From positions 1-15,505 of the forward strand of contig CALALV010000037.1 of the NCBI GenBank assembly GCA_937925605.1: 15,505 nt of DNA. The letters are read 5' to 3'. Below the pieces are notes generated by a model, which was given only the letters and a program-made list of their open reading frames with translations, was not told where the DNA came from and did no database searches. A program made the position numbers and the translations under genes. This stretch comes from an uncultured Woeseia sp. (GTDB lineage Bacteria; Pseudomonadota; Gammaproteobacteria; Steroidobacterales; Woeseiaceae). This document shows positions 1 to 6,840 of this stretch, piece by piece. Each line of letters opens with the position of its first letter. Positions within the stretch are counted from its first letter, which is position 1.

Positions 1-312
1 TACCTGCCCGAGGACGACGTCGACCTCGGGCGCCTCGTCGGCGTCCCGGGCCGCTCGTTCTGCGAATGGAAGGGCGCCGCGCGTTACTACGGGCTCGCCG
101 GCGGCGACGGCACGGCAGTGGCCTGGCGCTACGATGCGCCGCCCGCGGCCTACGCGGCCTTACGCGGCCACCTGGCCTTCTACCCGGGACGGGTTGCGTG
201 CTTCCTGGACGCGGAGCGCGTGCGGCCGCAACCCGGCGGTTTCTACGGCGGCTGGATCACCGACGACCTCGTGGGCCCGTTCAAGGGCACGCCGGACACC
301 GGTCACTGGTAG
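1..312 (+). CDS. DUF427 domain protein, 3' part (5' end outside window)
   Basis: The last 103 codons of a gene that begins before the window, open from base 1 and ending in TAG. The sequence carries blocks I associate with DUF427: SFCEWKGAARYY near the left edge, then HLAFYPGRVACFLDAERV, then PQPGGFYGGWITDDLVGPFKG close to the C-terminus, ending PDTGHW. DUF427 proteins are small cytoplasmic proteins of about 95-250 residues whose biochemical role is not settled, so no reaction is assigned. The missing N-terminal part could hold a second copy of the domain, since two-copy versions exist. The gene meets the next one tail to tail with two bases between the stops, and no intrinsic terminator is visible. 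The family call is firm; the function is unknown. Confidence 0.85.
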   Translation, partial: YLPEDDVDLGRLVGVPGRSFCEWKGAARYYGLAGGDGTAVAWRYDAPPAAYAALRGHLAFYPGRVACFLDAERVRPQPGGFYGGWITDDLVGPFKGTPDTGHW

Positions 313-314
313 CG

Positions 315-1379
315 CTAAGGCTCGCTGTTCGCGGCCGCGGACGGTGCCTCGCTGTCGTCGGCCACGCGTCGAAGCTCGAGCTGACGCCTTGCCAGCGAGC
401 CGCCGGCACTGGCGACGCGGAAATCCTGCAAGCGGAGCGTGTCGCCGGGACCCGCCTGCCAGCGGCCGCGGTGCCCTGCGTCGGCGTTGCTGAGCAGCAG
501 GCCGCCGCCGTCGTCCGGCCCGAAGCGTACGCGGAAGGGCGACCCGGCCTCGTTGTCGAGCAGGTTCTCCTCGAAGGCACCGGCCAGCGTGTTCCAGGTC
601 AGCAGGCGGAATTCGCGCGCAGCCGCGGCTGCTTCGGGAACGTGCACGAAGGCCATTAGCGCGCAGCCGTCGAGTATCCGGTGCACGCTGACGCTGGCCG
701 GCCCGCTCGTCGTGCGGCCGTCGAACAGCACGTCCTGTGCGCTGCCTTCCCAGCGGCCGGCGAACGCGTCGAGCCGCCGGAACCCGGCGCCGCCGCAGCG
801 GCTGCCGTCCACGTAGGTGTGCGCGTTCACGGCGCCGTCCGGCGCCAGCGCCTCGTCCGCGACGCGCGTGAATTCCATGATCCAGTTCGGGGTCCAGCTT
901 TCGCCGCCGTCGCGCGAGTAGGCGTCGTCCCAGCGTAGCCGGTCCGGCGCGATGTCGCTGAAGGTGTAGCGCGTCGTCAGGGTCTTGCCGTCGCCGGTCG
1001 TCGACTCCGCGAAGAACTCGCCACGCCCGTGGCGAAAGCCCCCGGCGAGCCCGGAGCCGGCGGAGCGGCCCTCGGCAGGCCAGTTCAGCCACAAGCGCCA
1101 CGCGCCGGCCTCGTGGTCGTACCAGCGCAGGCTGAAGCCCTTGATCGGTTCCGAATCCCAGAGTTCGAGCAGGGCGCGGCCGTCGAGAATCGGCCAGACG
1201 CGCGCGTCGGCCGTGACCCGGTCCTGCCAGGCGAGGTCGTCGTCGCGGACGCGCAGGTTGACGCGCCAGGCGCCGATCCAGAAGTCGAAGCCGCTGGCCT
1301 CGGCGTCGTTGTTGGCGGCGGGCTCGGTGGCGGCGATGGCCGGCAATAGCAGGCAGAGCAGAACGAGTCGGCGGCTCAT
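315..1379 (-). CDS. Secreted protein with two DUF1579-like domains
   Basis: 354 residues. The N-terminus is a short Sec-type signal (MSRR, a leucine-rich core, then AIAATEP; likely cleavage near residue 17-18), so the product is probably periplasmic. The rest reads as two related beta-rich units. Unit 1 (about 30-172) opens FDFWIGAWRV and contains VWPILDGRALLELWD. Unit 2 (about 202-337) opens LDAFAGRWEG and contains VHRILDGCALMAFVH. This FDFWxGxW / ILDG pattern is typical of DUF1579-like proteins, which have a lipocalin-like beta-barrel appearance but no established activity. The gene starts 34 bp downstream of the metallo-beta-lactamase-fold gene on the same strand and is probably cotranscribed with it. 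The Shine-Dalgarno signal before the ATG is weak. The last 14 residues are a low-complexity acidic/alanine tail. The start was chosen because it gives the signal peptide. Confidence 0.8.
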   Translation of the reverse strand: MSRRLVLLCLLLPAIAATEPAANNDAEASGFDFWIGAWRVNLRVRDDDLAWQDRVTADARVWPILDGRALLELWDSEPIKGFSLRWYDHEAGAWRLWLNWPAEGRSAGSGLAGGFRHGRGEFFAESTTGDGKTLTTRYTFSDIAPDRLRWDDAYSRDGGESWTPNWIMEFTRVADEALAPDGAVNAHTYVDGSRCGGAGFRRLDAFAGRWEGSAQDVLFDGRTTSGPASVSVHRILDGCALMAFVHVPEAAAAAREFRLLTWNTLAGAFEENLLDNEAGSPFRVRFGPDDGGGLLLSNADAGHRGRWQAGPGDTLRLQDFRVASAGGSLARRQLELRRVADDSEAPSAAANSEP

Positions 1380-1413
1380 CGCGGCAACATACCGCGGGCC
1401 GCGCGCGAATGCA

Positions 1414-2877
1414 TCAGGACGGGCAGCGCGGGCTTTCGAGATAGGCCGCGAGCCGCGATACCGGCGTCTGCAAGCTGCCGTGCGAGCCGATCACGACGGT
1501 GTCCGCCGGCAGGTTCGCGACGGCCCAGGCGGCGAACCAGCATTCCGTCTGCGCACGCTCGGCACGCGGCTCGGGCGCATCCGAATGCGGCACGTGCAGG
1601 TCGGACTGGAAAAACCAGCCGGCGTCGACGGCATGCACGCCGAGCGCGTTGCTCGCGTGCGGACCGGGCCCGAGCGTCAGCAGCCTGACCGTGTTCTGTT
1701 TGTCGGCCAGCGTCAGGCTGCCGTCGACCGGCGTGACCGTGAGCCGCTCGCCGAGCGCCGCCAGCCGGTCTTCCGGCATCGTTGCGCGATTCAGCGCGTC
1801 TTCGAGAAAGCCTGCCGATGCAGCCGGCGCATAGACGCGGGCGCCGGCCGCCGCGAACGCCCGCGCACCGCCCGCGTGGTCGTCGTGGTGATGCGTCAGC
1901 GCGACGGCGCGCAGCGGCCGCTCCGGAAACTCGCGAGCGAGAAAGTCGACGAAACGCTCGGACAGGCCGCTGATGCCGAGGCCGGGCACGAGATCGGCCG
2001 GCGGCACCTGCAGCAATTCGACCCAGCCCGCCGGGGCGTCGCCGACGACCAGACCGCCGGCGGTATCGATGACGATGTGGTGGAAGCCCGTGCGCACGCC
2101 GCGCACCACGTAGACGCCGGCGCCGAGGGTTTCCAGCTGCATGTCGGTCTGCGCCGGCCAGGCGGCGCCCGGCAGTTGCCGGGGCTCGATCCCGTCGCTC
2201 GGCAGCCAAATCGCCTCCGCCTCGCTCTCGTCCAGCGTGCGCCAGCGCCCGCGGCCGCGGATCACGACTTCGCCGTCGACCACGAGGCGGGCTGCCGGCG
2301 CGTCCGGCTCGGACCAGTCCCAGTGCCAGTGCACCGGCACGGTGCCGCGCAGCGGCAAATCCGCATGGGTACGCAGGTGCGTGAGCCGGCCGTCGACGAT
2401 CTGCAGCGCGACGACGTAGGCGGCGCCGGGATAGCGCACGATGCGCCAGCCGTCGCCGGGCCCGGGACCCTGCGCCTCGGGATGCTGGTCGAGCATCCCG
2501 AGCAGTCGCCGCGGATCGAGCCGGCGCCACGCGGCCGCTTCGTGTTCGACCGTCGCAGGGTGGAACTCGAGGTCGGGAGGCGAGTCGCGATTGACGATGC
2601 GCACGCGGTCCGAAGGCAGGAACAGCACGGTAAATTCCCCGTAGAAATCGGGGTTCGACCTGCCCTGGCCGTGAAAACGAACGCGCCCGGTTTCGTCGTC
2701 GCTGACGATGCAGAAGCGCGACGGCACGAACTCGCCGGCGGCCGGCTGCCAGCCCTGGTAGCGGGCGCCGAGGTCTACGTCGCCGTCGAGGCAGAACTCC
2801 GTCGTCGCGGCGAGTGCGCCCGCGCCGCCGGCACAAAGCAGGGCGGAGGCGGCCACGCGCAGGGCGATCGACGTCAT
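1414..2877 (-). CDS. Secreted metallo-beta-lactamase-fold metallohydrolase
   Basis: 487 residues. A signal peptide (MTSIALRVAASALLCAGG then ALAAT; cleavage near 24) indicates export. Residues 25-240 form a family-specific N-terminal region I do not recognise. From about 250 the MBL fold begins: FHHIVIDTAGGLVVGD, then the zinc motif THHHDDHAGG at 328-337 (H329, H331, D333, H334), then H407 in GPGPHASN, D426 in QSDLHVP and H466 in GSHG. A full two-metal ligand set is therefore present and the enzyme should be active. The substrate cannot be read from sequence; related secreted MBL proteins include lactonases, glyoxalase-II-like enzymes and B3-like lactamases. The open frame continues upstream, but this ATG is the one that yields a signal peptide. 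It heads a probable two-gene unit with the DUF1579-like gene and is divergent from the NERD gene. Confidence 0.85.
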   Translation of the reverse strand: MTSIALRVAASALLCAGGAGALAATTEFCLDGDVDLGARYQGWQPAAGEFVPSRFCIVSDDETGRVRFHGQGRSNPDFYGEFTVLFLPSDRVRIVNRDSPPDLEFHPATVEHEAAAWRRLDPRRLLGMLDQHPEAQGPGPGDGWRIVRYPGAAYVVALQIVDGRLTHLRTHADLPLRGTVPVHWHWDWSEPDAPAARLVVDGEVVIRGRGRWRTLDESEAEAIWLPSDGIEPRQLPGAAWPAQTDMQLETLGAGVYVVRGVRTGFHHIVIDTAGGLVVGDAPAGWVELLQVPPADLVPGLGISGLSERFVDFLAREFPERPLRAVALTHHHDDHAGGARAFAAAGARVYAPAASAGFLEDALNRATMPEDRLAALGERLTVTPVDGSLTLADKQNTVRLLTLGPGPHASNALGVHAVDAGWFFQSDLHVPHSDAPEPRAERAQTECWFAAWAVANLPADTVVIGSHGSLQTPVSRLAAYLESPRCPS

Positions 2878-2985
2878 GCGGGTTTTCGACGCGCTGCGGC
2901 GTGTCGAGTTCAATGCGGGTGCCGGCCGCAGCACGTGATCCCGGCCCGCGCCGGGGTGTGACGCAGCGCGCAGGAGCGCTGCCGC

Positions 2986-3021
2986 CGATCGCGCGATAAT
3001 AGGGCGATCCGGGCGATCGCG
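2986..3021 (+). promoter_or_regulatory. Possible promoter/operator of the NERD gene
   Basis: A GATAAT box at 2995-3000, one mismatch from the sigma-70 -10 consensus, lies 28 bp before the first ATG of the NERD gene. It is flanked by two exact copies of CGATCGCG, at 2986-2993 and 3014-3021, each containing the palindrome CGATCG. No good -35 hexamer is seen at 16-18 bp. This is the likeliest control point in the divergent gap to the metallo-beta-lactamase-fold gene, but CGATCG is common in GC-rich genomes and the call is weak. Confidence 0.3.
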
Positions 3022-3028
3022 AGTTTCC

Positions 3029-3790
3029 ATGGTACCGAGCAGCAAACCCGGCGCAGGGCACATGGTCCGCGCCCGCCAGCGCAGGCTGCGCCCGGCGCCG
3101 CAACCGGCGGCGCAGCGCCTGCTGCCGGCGGCCGGCGCGCTGCTCGTGCTGTGGATGGTCGTCGGCCTCGAGTGGCTGTGGTGGCTCGGCCCCGCCGAAC
3201 TCAGCCCGCTGTGGGCCACCGCGATCGCGACGTTGACCACGGCCTGGGTAGTCACGCGCTGCTGGCCGGAGCTGCGTCGCCTGCTGGGCGTCGAAGCCGC
3301 CGCGCAATCGAGCGTCGCGGAGGAACTCGAGCAGCTGCGCAAGCTTGGCTTCCGCCTGTGTCACGACCTGCCGCTCGACAGCGGCAACGCCGATCACGTC
3401 GTCGTGAGCACGCACGGCGTCTACTGCATCGAAGTCCGGCGGCGCAGCCTGCCGCCGCGGCTGGAGCGGCGCATCCGCTACGACGGCACGGCGGTCGCAG
3501 TCAACAACTACCCGCCGGATGCGAGTGCCATCCTGCGCCCGCTGGCGCAGGCGCGCCAGCTCAAGCGCCTGCTGAAGGAGCGCACCGGCGTCGCCTACCC
3601 GGTGCGCGCGGTGCTGCTGTACCCGGGTTGGCAGGTCGAGTCGCTGAATGCCAGGGAGCACTCGGACGTCTGGGTGCTGGCCCCGAAGTCGCTCGCTATG
3701 TGGATTCGTCACGAGCCGGAGCGCGTCACCCCCGCGGACATGCGCAAGGCGGCCGCTGCGCTCGACACCTACCTGGGTCGTTTCCGCTGA
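3029..3790 (+). CDS. Membrane-anchored NERD (nuclease-related) domain protein
   Basis: 253 residues. A basic N-terminus is followed by two hydrophobic stretches (about 31-54 and 58-77), so the protein should sit in the inner membrane with a cytoplasmic C-terminal domain. From about 97 there is a NERD-type domain: EELEQLRKLGFRLCHDLPL, then GNADHVVVSTHGVYCIEV at 119-136, then QARQLKRLL near 174. NERD is related to restriction-endonuclease-like nucleases and normally has an aspartate followed by E-x-K. Here D122 and E135 are present but the lysine position is R137, so catalysis is doubtful. The C-terminal part (VLAPKSLAMWI) fits the usual end of the fold. M12 (ATG at 3062, with AGGG just before it) is an alternative start; the first ATG is kept because of the GATAAT box upstream. 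The physiological role is unknown. Confidence 0.75.
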   Translation: MVPSSKPGAGHMVRARQRRLRPAPQPAAQRLLPAAGALLVLWMVVGLEWLWWLGPAELSPLWATAIATLTTAWVVTRCWPELRRLLGVEAAAQSSVAEELEQLRKLGFRLCHDLPLDSGNADHVVVSTHGVYCIEVRRRSLPPRLERRIRYDGTAVAVNNYPPDASAILRPLAQARQLKRLLKERTGVAYPVRAVLLYPGWQVESLNAREHSDVWVLAPKSLAMWIRHEPERVTPADMRKAAAALDTYLGRFR

Positions 3791-3871
3791 CGGCGCCCGG
3801 CGCTGCGCCGCGCGCATGACTCGACCGGCGCAAGCGGGTACTGTGTCGCCTTGCGAGCGGCGGGCGACGAC

Positions 3872-4672
3872 ATGAGCGACAATGACGACGAGCAGGAAAA
3901 CGGCAGCGAACGGCTAGAGGCCAGGACCGTCTTCGAACTCGTCCGGCGCGAGGGAGAGAAGGAACTCAGGCGCCCGGTCTCGTCGCTGTGGTGGTCCGGA
4001 ATCACGGCCGGGGTCGCGATCAGTTCGTCGCTCGTGACGGAAGGCCTGCTGCACGCGGAACTGGCGGAGTCCGACGCGCGCTGGCTGCTGGAAAACCTCG
4101 GCTACACGGTCGGCTTCGCGATCGTGATCCTGGGTCGCATGCAGCTTTTCACCGAGAACACGATCACGCCGGTGCTGCCGATCATGGCCCGCTACTCGCA
4201 CCGTGCGCTGCGCCAGATGGGAGTCCTGTGGGCCGTGGTGCTGCTGGCGAACCTGGTCGGGACGTTCATTGCCGCGGCGTTCGCCGATTTCGTCGCCTTC
4301 GGTACCGACAAGCAACTCACCGGCATGCTGGACGTCGCGCGGCACGCGGTCGTCGGCCGCAGTCCGTCCGACGTGCTGCTGCTCGCCATACCGGCGGGTT
4401 TCTACATCGCGGCGCTGGTCTGGATGCTGCCCAGTTCGCAGGGCTTCGAGCTGTGGGTCATCGTGATCATGACCTTTCTGATCGCGATCGGCGACTTCGC
4501 GCACGTGATCGTCGGCTCCGCGGAGTGCTTCCTGCTGCTGCTCGCCGGGGAGATATCGGTCGGCCACGCGTTCGGCGGCTACATACTGCCGGCACTCGTC
4601 GGCAACGTCATCGGCGGGACGGTGCTGTTCTCGCTGCTGGCCTACGCGCAGGTGCGCGAAGAACTGCGCTGA
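3872..4672 (+). CDS. Formate/nitrite transporter family channel, YfdC-like
   Basis: 266 residues. An acidic cytoplasmic N-terminus (MSDNDDEQENGSERLE) is followed by about six hydrophobic segments, at roughly 39-60, 76-92, 116-142, 167-186, 193-222 and 233-258. FNT hallmarks are seen: GRMQLFTENTITP at 88-100 in the second-segment break, the central-pore histidine region FAHVIVGSAECF at 209-220 (H211), and LVGNVIGG near 242-249. FNT proteins are pentameric inner-membrane channels for small monovalent anions such as formate, nitrite or hydrosulfide. The long acidic N-terminus and TENT motif resemble the YfdC branch, whose substrate is not established. The ATG at 3872 is preferred over an upstream in-frame TTG. 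It lies 81 bp after the NERD gene on the same strand and could share its transcript. Confidence 0.88.
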   Translation: MSDNDDEQENGSERLEARTVFELVRREGEKELRRPVSSLWWSGITAGVAISSSLVTEGLLHAELAESDARWLLENLGYTVGFAIVILGRMQLFTENTITPVLPIMARYSHRALRQMGVLWAVVLLANLVGTFIAAAFADFVAFGTDKQLTGMLDVARHAVVGRSPSDVLLLAIPAGFYIAALVWMLPSSQGFELWVIVIMTFLIAIGDFAHVIVGSAECFLLLLAGEISVGHAFGGYILPALVGNVIGGTVLFSLLAYAQVREELR

Positions 4673-4674
4673 CG

Positions 4675-4696
4675 GCCGGGCGGCCGCGCGCCCGGC
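4675..4696. terminator. GC hairpin between convergent genes
   Basis: An 8-bp perfect stem, GCCGGGCG (4675-4682) with CGCCCGGC (4689-4696), and a 6-base loop. It begins two bases after the FNT stop and lies 19 bp before the stop of the convergent peptidase gene. There is no proper T-tract on either strand (only TTT at 4711-4713), so it is at best a weak bidirectional terminator or an RNA-stabilising 3' hairpin. Confidence 0.4.
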
Positions 4697-4715
4697 GCCG
4701 GCAGGCGGCGTTTCC

Positions 4716-6770
4716 CTAGTCTTCCGCTGTCTCCAGCCGCTCTGCGTGCGGTAGCTCGTACGGCGGCATCTCGCCGCCGGGTCCGATGAGGTAGTGGTCC
4801 ATCCAGCGCTTCAGTCGCAGTGCGTAGTCGTACTGTGCAGCCGTGTTGCGGTTGCCGTGCTGTTCACCGGGGTAGATCACGAGCCGCACCGGCGTGTCGG
4901 TCTGCAGTTTCATGTTGCGGTACATCTCGAGCGACTGGCTCGGATGCACGCGCGGGTCCGCGTCGCCGCCCATGATCAGGAGCGGGGTCTTCGACTTGCC
5001 GGCGTGGTAGATCGGGCTGCGTTCCAGCATCCACTGCCAGTCGTCCCAGGGCCAGGCGCGCGTGTGGACGTTGTGCATCTCCCAGGGGATGTCGCCGGTG
5101 CCGAATACGGAGATCTGGTTGGCGAGACCGACGAAGGCGACGGCGGCGGCGAATTCCCCGGTCAGCGCGGTCGCCGCCCACATTGATGCGTAGCCGCCGT
5201 AGGAACCGCCGGAAATGCCGGTGCGCTCGCCGTCCGCGAGCCCGGCGTCGACCAGGTGGCGTTTCAGGTCGACCAGGTCGTCGAACTCTGCCTCGGCCAG
5301 CGCATGCTGGCCGAGCTTCGAGAACTCGACGCCGCGGCCGGTGCTGCCGCGATAGTTGGGGTAGGCGACCAGGTAACCCTGCGCGGCCAGCGCCTGGCCC
5401 GGCTGCGCGTAGCTCGACATCCAGCCGTTCGACTGGTGGGCCTCGGGCCCGCCGTGCACGAATATCACGAGCGGGTTGCCGCCGTCGACGCGCTCGAGCG
5501 GGTGGATCAGCACGGCATCGAGTTCGAGCCCGTCACGCGCCGCGTGCCGCAGCGCCTCCTGGCGGGCCAGGCGGCGGTCGGCGAGCCACGGGTTCGAGTT
5601 GGTCAGCTGGCGCGGCGGCCGGTCGTCGCGCAGCAGGAAGACTTCGCGCGGATGGTTCGGCGCTTCGCCGATGGCCGCGACCACATCGTGATCGGGATGA
5701 CCGTGCACCGAGGACAGTACCGGTCCGCCGGTCGGGGCTTTCCCGGGTCCGCGCGCGCCGGTCAGGGAGACGGACTTCCACTCCGTGTACAGGCCGCGGT
5801 CGCCGAGCCAGCGGATCGTCACGTCGTCGCTCCAGACGAAGTCCGCGACGTGCCCGGCGTAGCCGGGCAGCAGGTCGCGACGCTCGCCGCCGCCGAGCGA
5901 CGCAATGTACAGCCGTCCGGCGCTCGGGTCGTGCATGTCCTCGCTGCCGATGTAGGCGATACGCTCGCCGTCGGGCGACGGCGCGAACATGCCGAGCTTG
6001 CCAATGGAGCCGATGCTGTTCCGCACCTCGCCGGACGCGGCGTCGACGACGTAGATGTCGCGGGCCGTGAACGAATCGTCGATCAGCGGCGTCGGTGCGA
6101 GCGCAACCGCGTAGAACTCGCCGTTCGTGTCCCAGGCGAAATCGGAGGCGTGGCCGGGCAGGTCGTGCCGGCTCGCGGTGAGGTCCTCGAGGTCGAGCAT
6201 CCAGACGCCGGTCGGCACCGCGGACTCCTCGTAGACCACCGCCTTGAAGCCTTTTTTGACCAGCTCGTCGCGCACGCCGGCCGGCTCCGTGCTCGCGGTG
6301 AACGCGAGCCGCCTGCCGTCGGGCGACGGGTAGATCGAACCGATAGACGCCTCGTGGGTGAACAGTTCCTCTGCCTCGCCGCCGTTCAGCGGTATTCGCC
6401 AGAGCGAATTGACCTTCGCATCCGGGTCGCGCTGGGCGACGAACAGCAACGAGCCGCCGTCTGCGGACCAGGCGAGCGCGGTGATCGTCACGTCGCCGGT
6501 CACGTAGGGCTTGCTGTTGCCCTGGAAGTCGACGACGTGCAGTTCGCGAAAGGCCGGGCCGTCATCGTCGACGTACAGTTTGCGCGGCACGTTCAGCAGG
6601 TAGGCGATGTGCCGGTCGGCCGGCGACAGGCGGACCTCGGCGACGGAACGCAGCGTGACGATTTCCTCGAGCGTCAGCGGCGCCTGTGCCTGCGCGGCGG
6701 GGACGAGGAGCGGGAGTGATGCGACCAGCAGGCAGAGGCTCGCCAGTGCATGTCGAAAGCTTGCGGGCAT
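4716..6770 (-). CDS. Secreted S9-family serine peptidase (prolyl oligopeptidase type)
   Basis: 684 residues, a usual length for acylaminoacyl-peptidase/dipeptidyl-peptidase-like S9 enzymes. The signal peptide runs to about residue 28 (hydrophobic core SLCLLVASLPLLVPAAQAQA), placing it in the periplasm. Residues 40-390 are a WD40-like beta-propeller with repeated blades (SPSPDGRRLAFT-type: YPSPDGRRLAF at 147, FAPSPDGERIAYIGS at 262). Residues 410-664 are the alpha/beta-hydrolase domain: oxyanion region VIFVHGGPEAH at 435, nucleophile S523 in GGSYGGY, D605 in GGDADPRV and H638 in PGEQHGN, so the triad is complete. It should cleave short peptides by removing N-terminal dipeptides or acyl-amino acids; which one is not visible. 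The start, with GGGGAA upstream, was chosen over a longer open frame because it gives the signal peptide. It lies 70 bp downstream of the Sel1/hydroxylase gene. Confidence 0.93.
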   Translation of the reverse strand: MPASFRHALASLCLLVASLPLLVPAAQAQAPLTLEEIVTLRSVAEVRLSPADRHIAYLLNVPRKLYVDDDGPAFRELHVVDFQGNSKPYVTGDVTITALAWSADGGSLLFVAQRDPDAKVNSLWRIPLNGGEAEELFTHEASIGSIYPSPDGRRLAFTASTEPAGVRDELVKKGFKAVVYEESAVPTGVWMLDLEDLTASRHDLPGHASDFAWDTNGEFYAVALAPTPLIDDSFTARDIYVVDAASGEVRNSIGSIGKLGMFAPSPDGERIAYIGSEDMHDPSAGRLYIASLGGGERRDLLPGYAGHVADFVWSDDVTIRWLGDRGLYTEWKSVSLTGARGPGKAPTGGPVLSSVHGHPDHDVVAAIGEAPNHPREVFLLRDDRPPRQLTNSNPWLADRRLARQEALRHAARDGLELDAVLIHPLERVDGGNPLVIFVHGGPEAHQSNGWMSSYAQPGQALAAQGYLVAYPNYRGSTGRGVEFSKLGQHALAEAEFDDLVDLKRHLVDAGLADGERTGISGGSYGGYASMWAATALTGEFAAAVAFVGLANQISVFGTGDIPWEMHNVHTRAWPWDDWQWMLERSPIYHAGKSKTPLLIMGGDADPRVHPSQSLEMYRNMKLQTDTPVRLVIYPGEQHGNRNTAAQYDYALRLKRWMDHYLIGPGGEMPPYELPHAERLETAED

Positions 6771-6812
6771 GGTTACGGTTCCCCGGTACTCGGACGGGGC
6801 GCAACCATACCA

Positions 6813-6834
6813 TGACTGCCCCGCGGGGCGGTCA
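6813..6834. repeat. 22-bp near-perfect palindrome downstream of the hydroxylase gene
   Basis: TGAC, one mismatched T/G pair and the core GCCCCGCGGGGC (6818-6829), then GTCA: a 22-bp dyad with a single mismatch. On the minus strand it begins 6 bp after the stop of the Sel1/hydroxylase gene and ends about 40 bp before the S9 peptidase start. No T-run follows. It could be a weak terminator or mRNA-end hairpin separating the two genes, or an operator for the peptidase. Confidence 0.35.
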
Positions 6835-6840
6835 CGGCCG

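Noticed and set aside
985..2961. A 658-codon plus-strand open frame
   Set aside because: It is antisense to the MBL-fold and DUF1579-like genes, both of which show signal peptides and clear motifs. Its translation is arginine-rich, low-complexity and shows no domain; it is an effect of high GC content.
1376..3817. An 813-codon minus-strand open frame
   Set aside because: It overlaps the MBL-fold gene in a different frame and the NERD gene antisense, with an arginine/alanine-rich composition and no recognisable motif.
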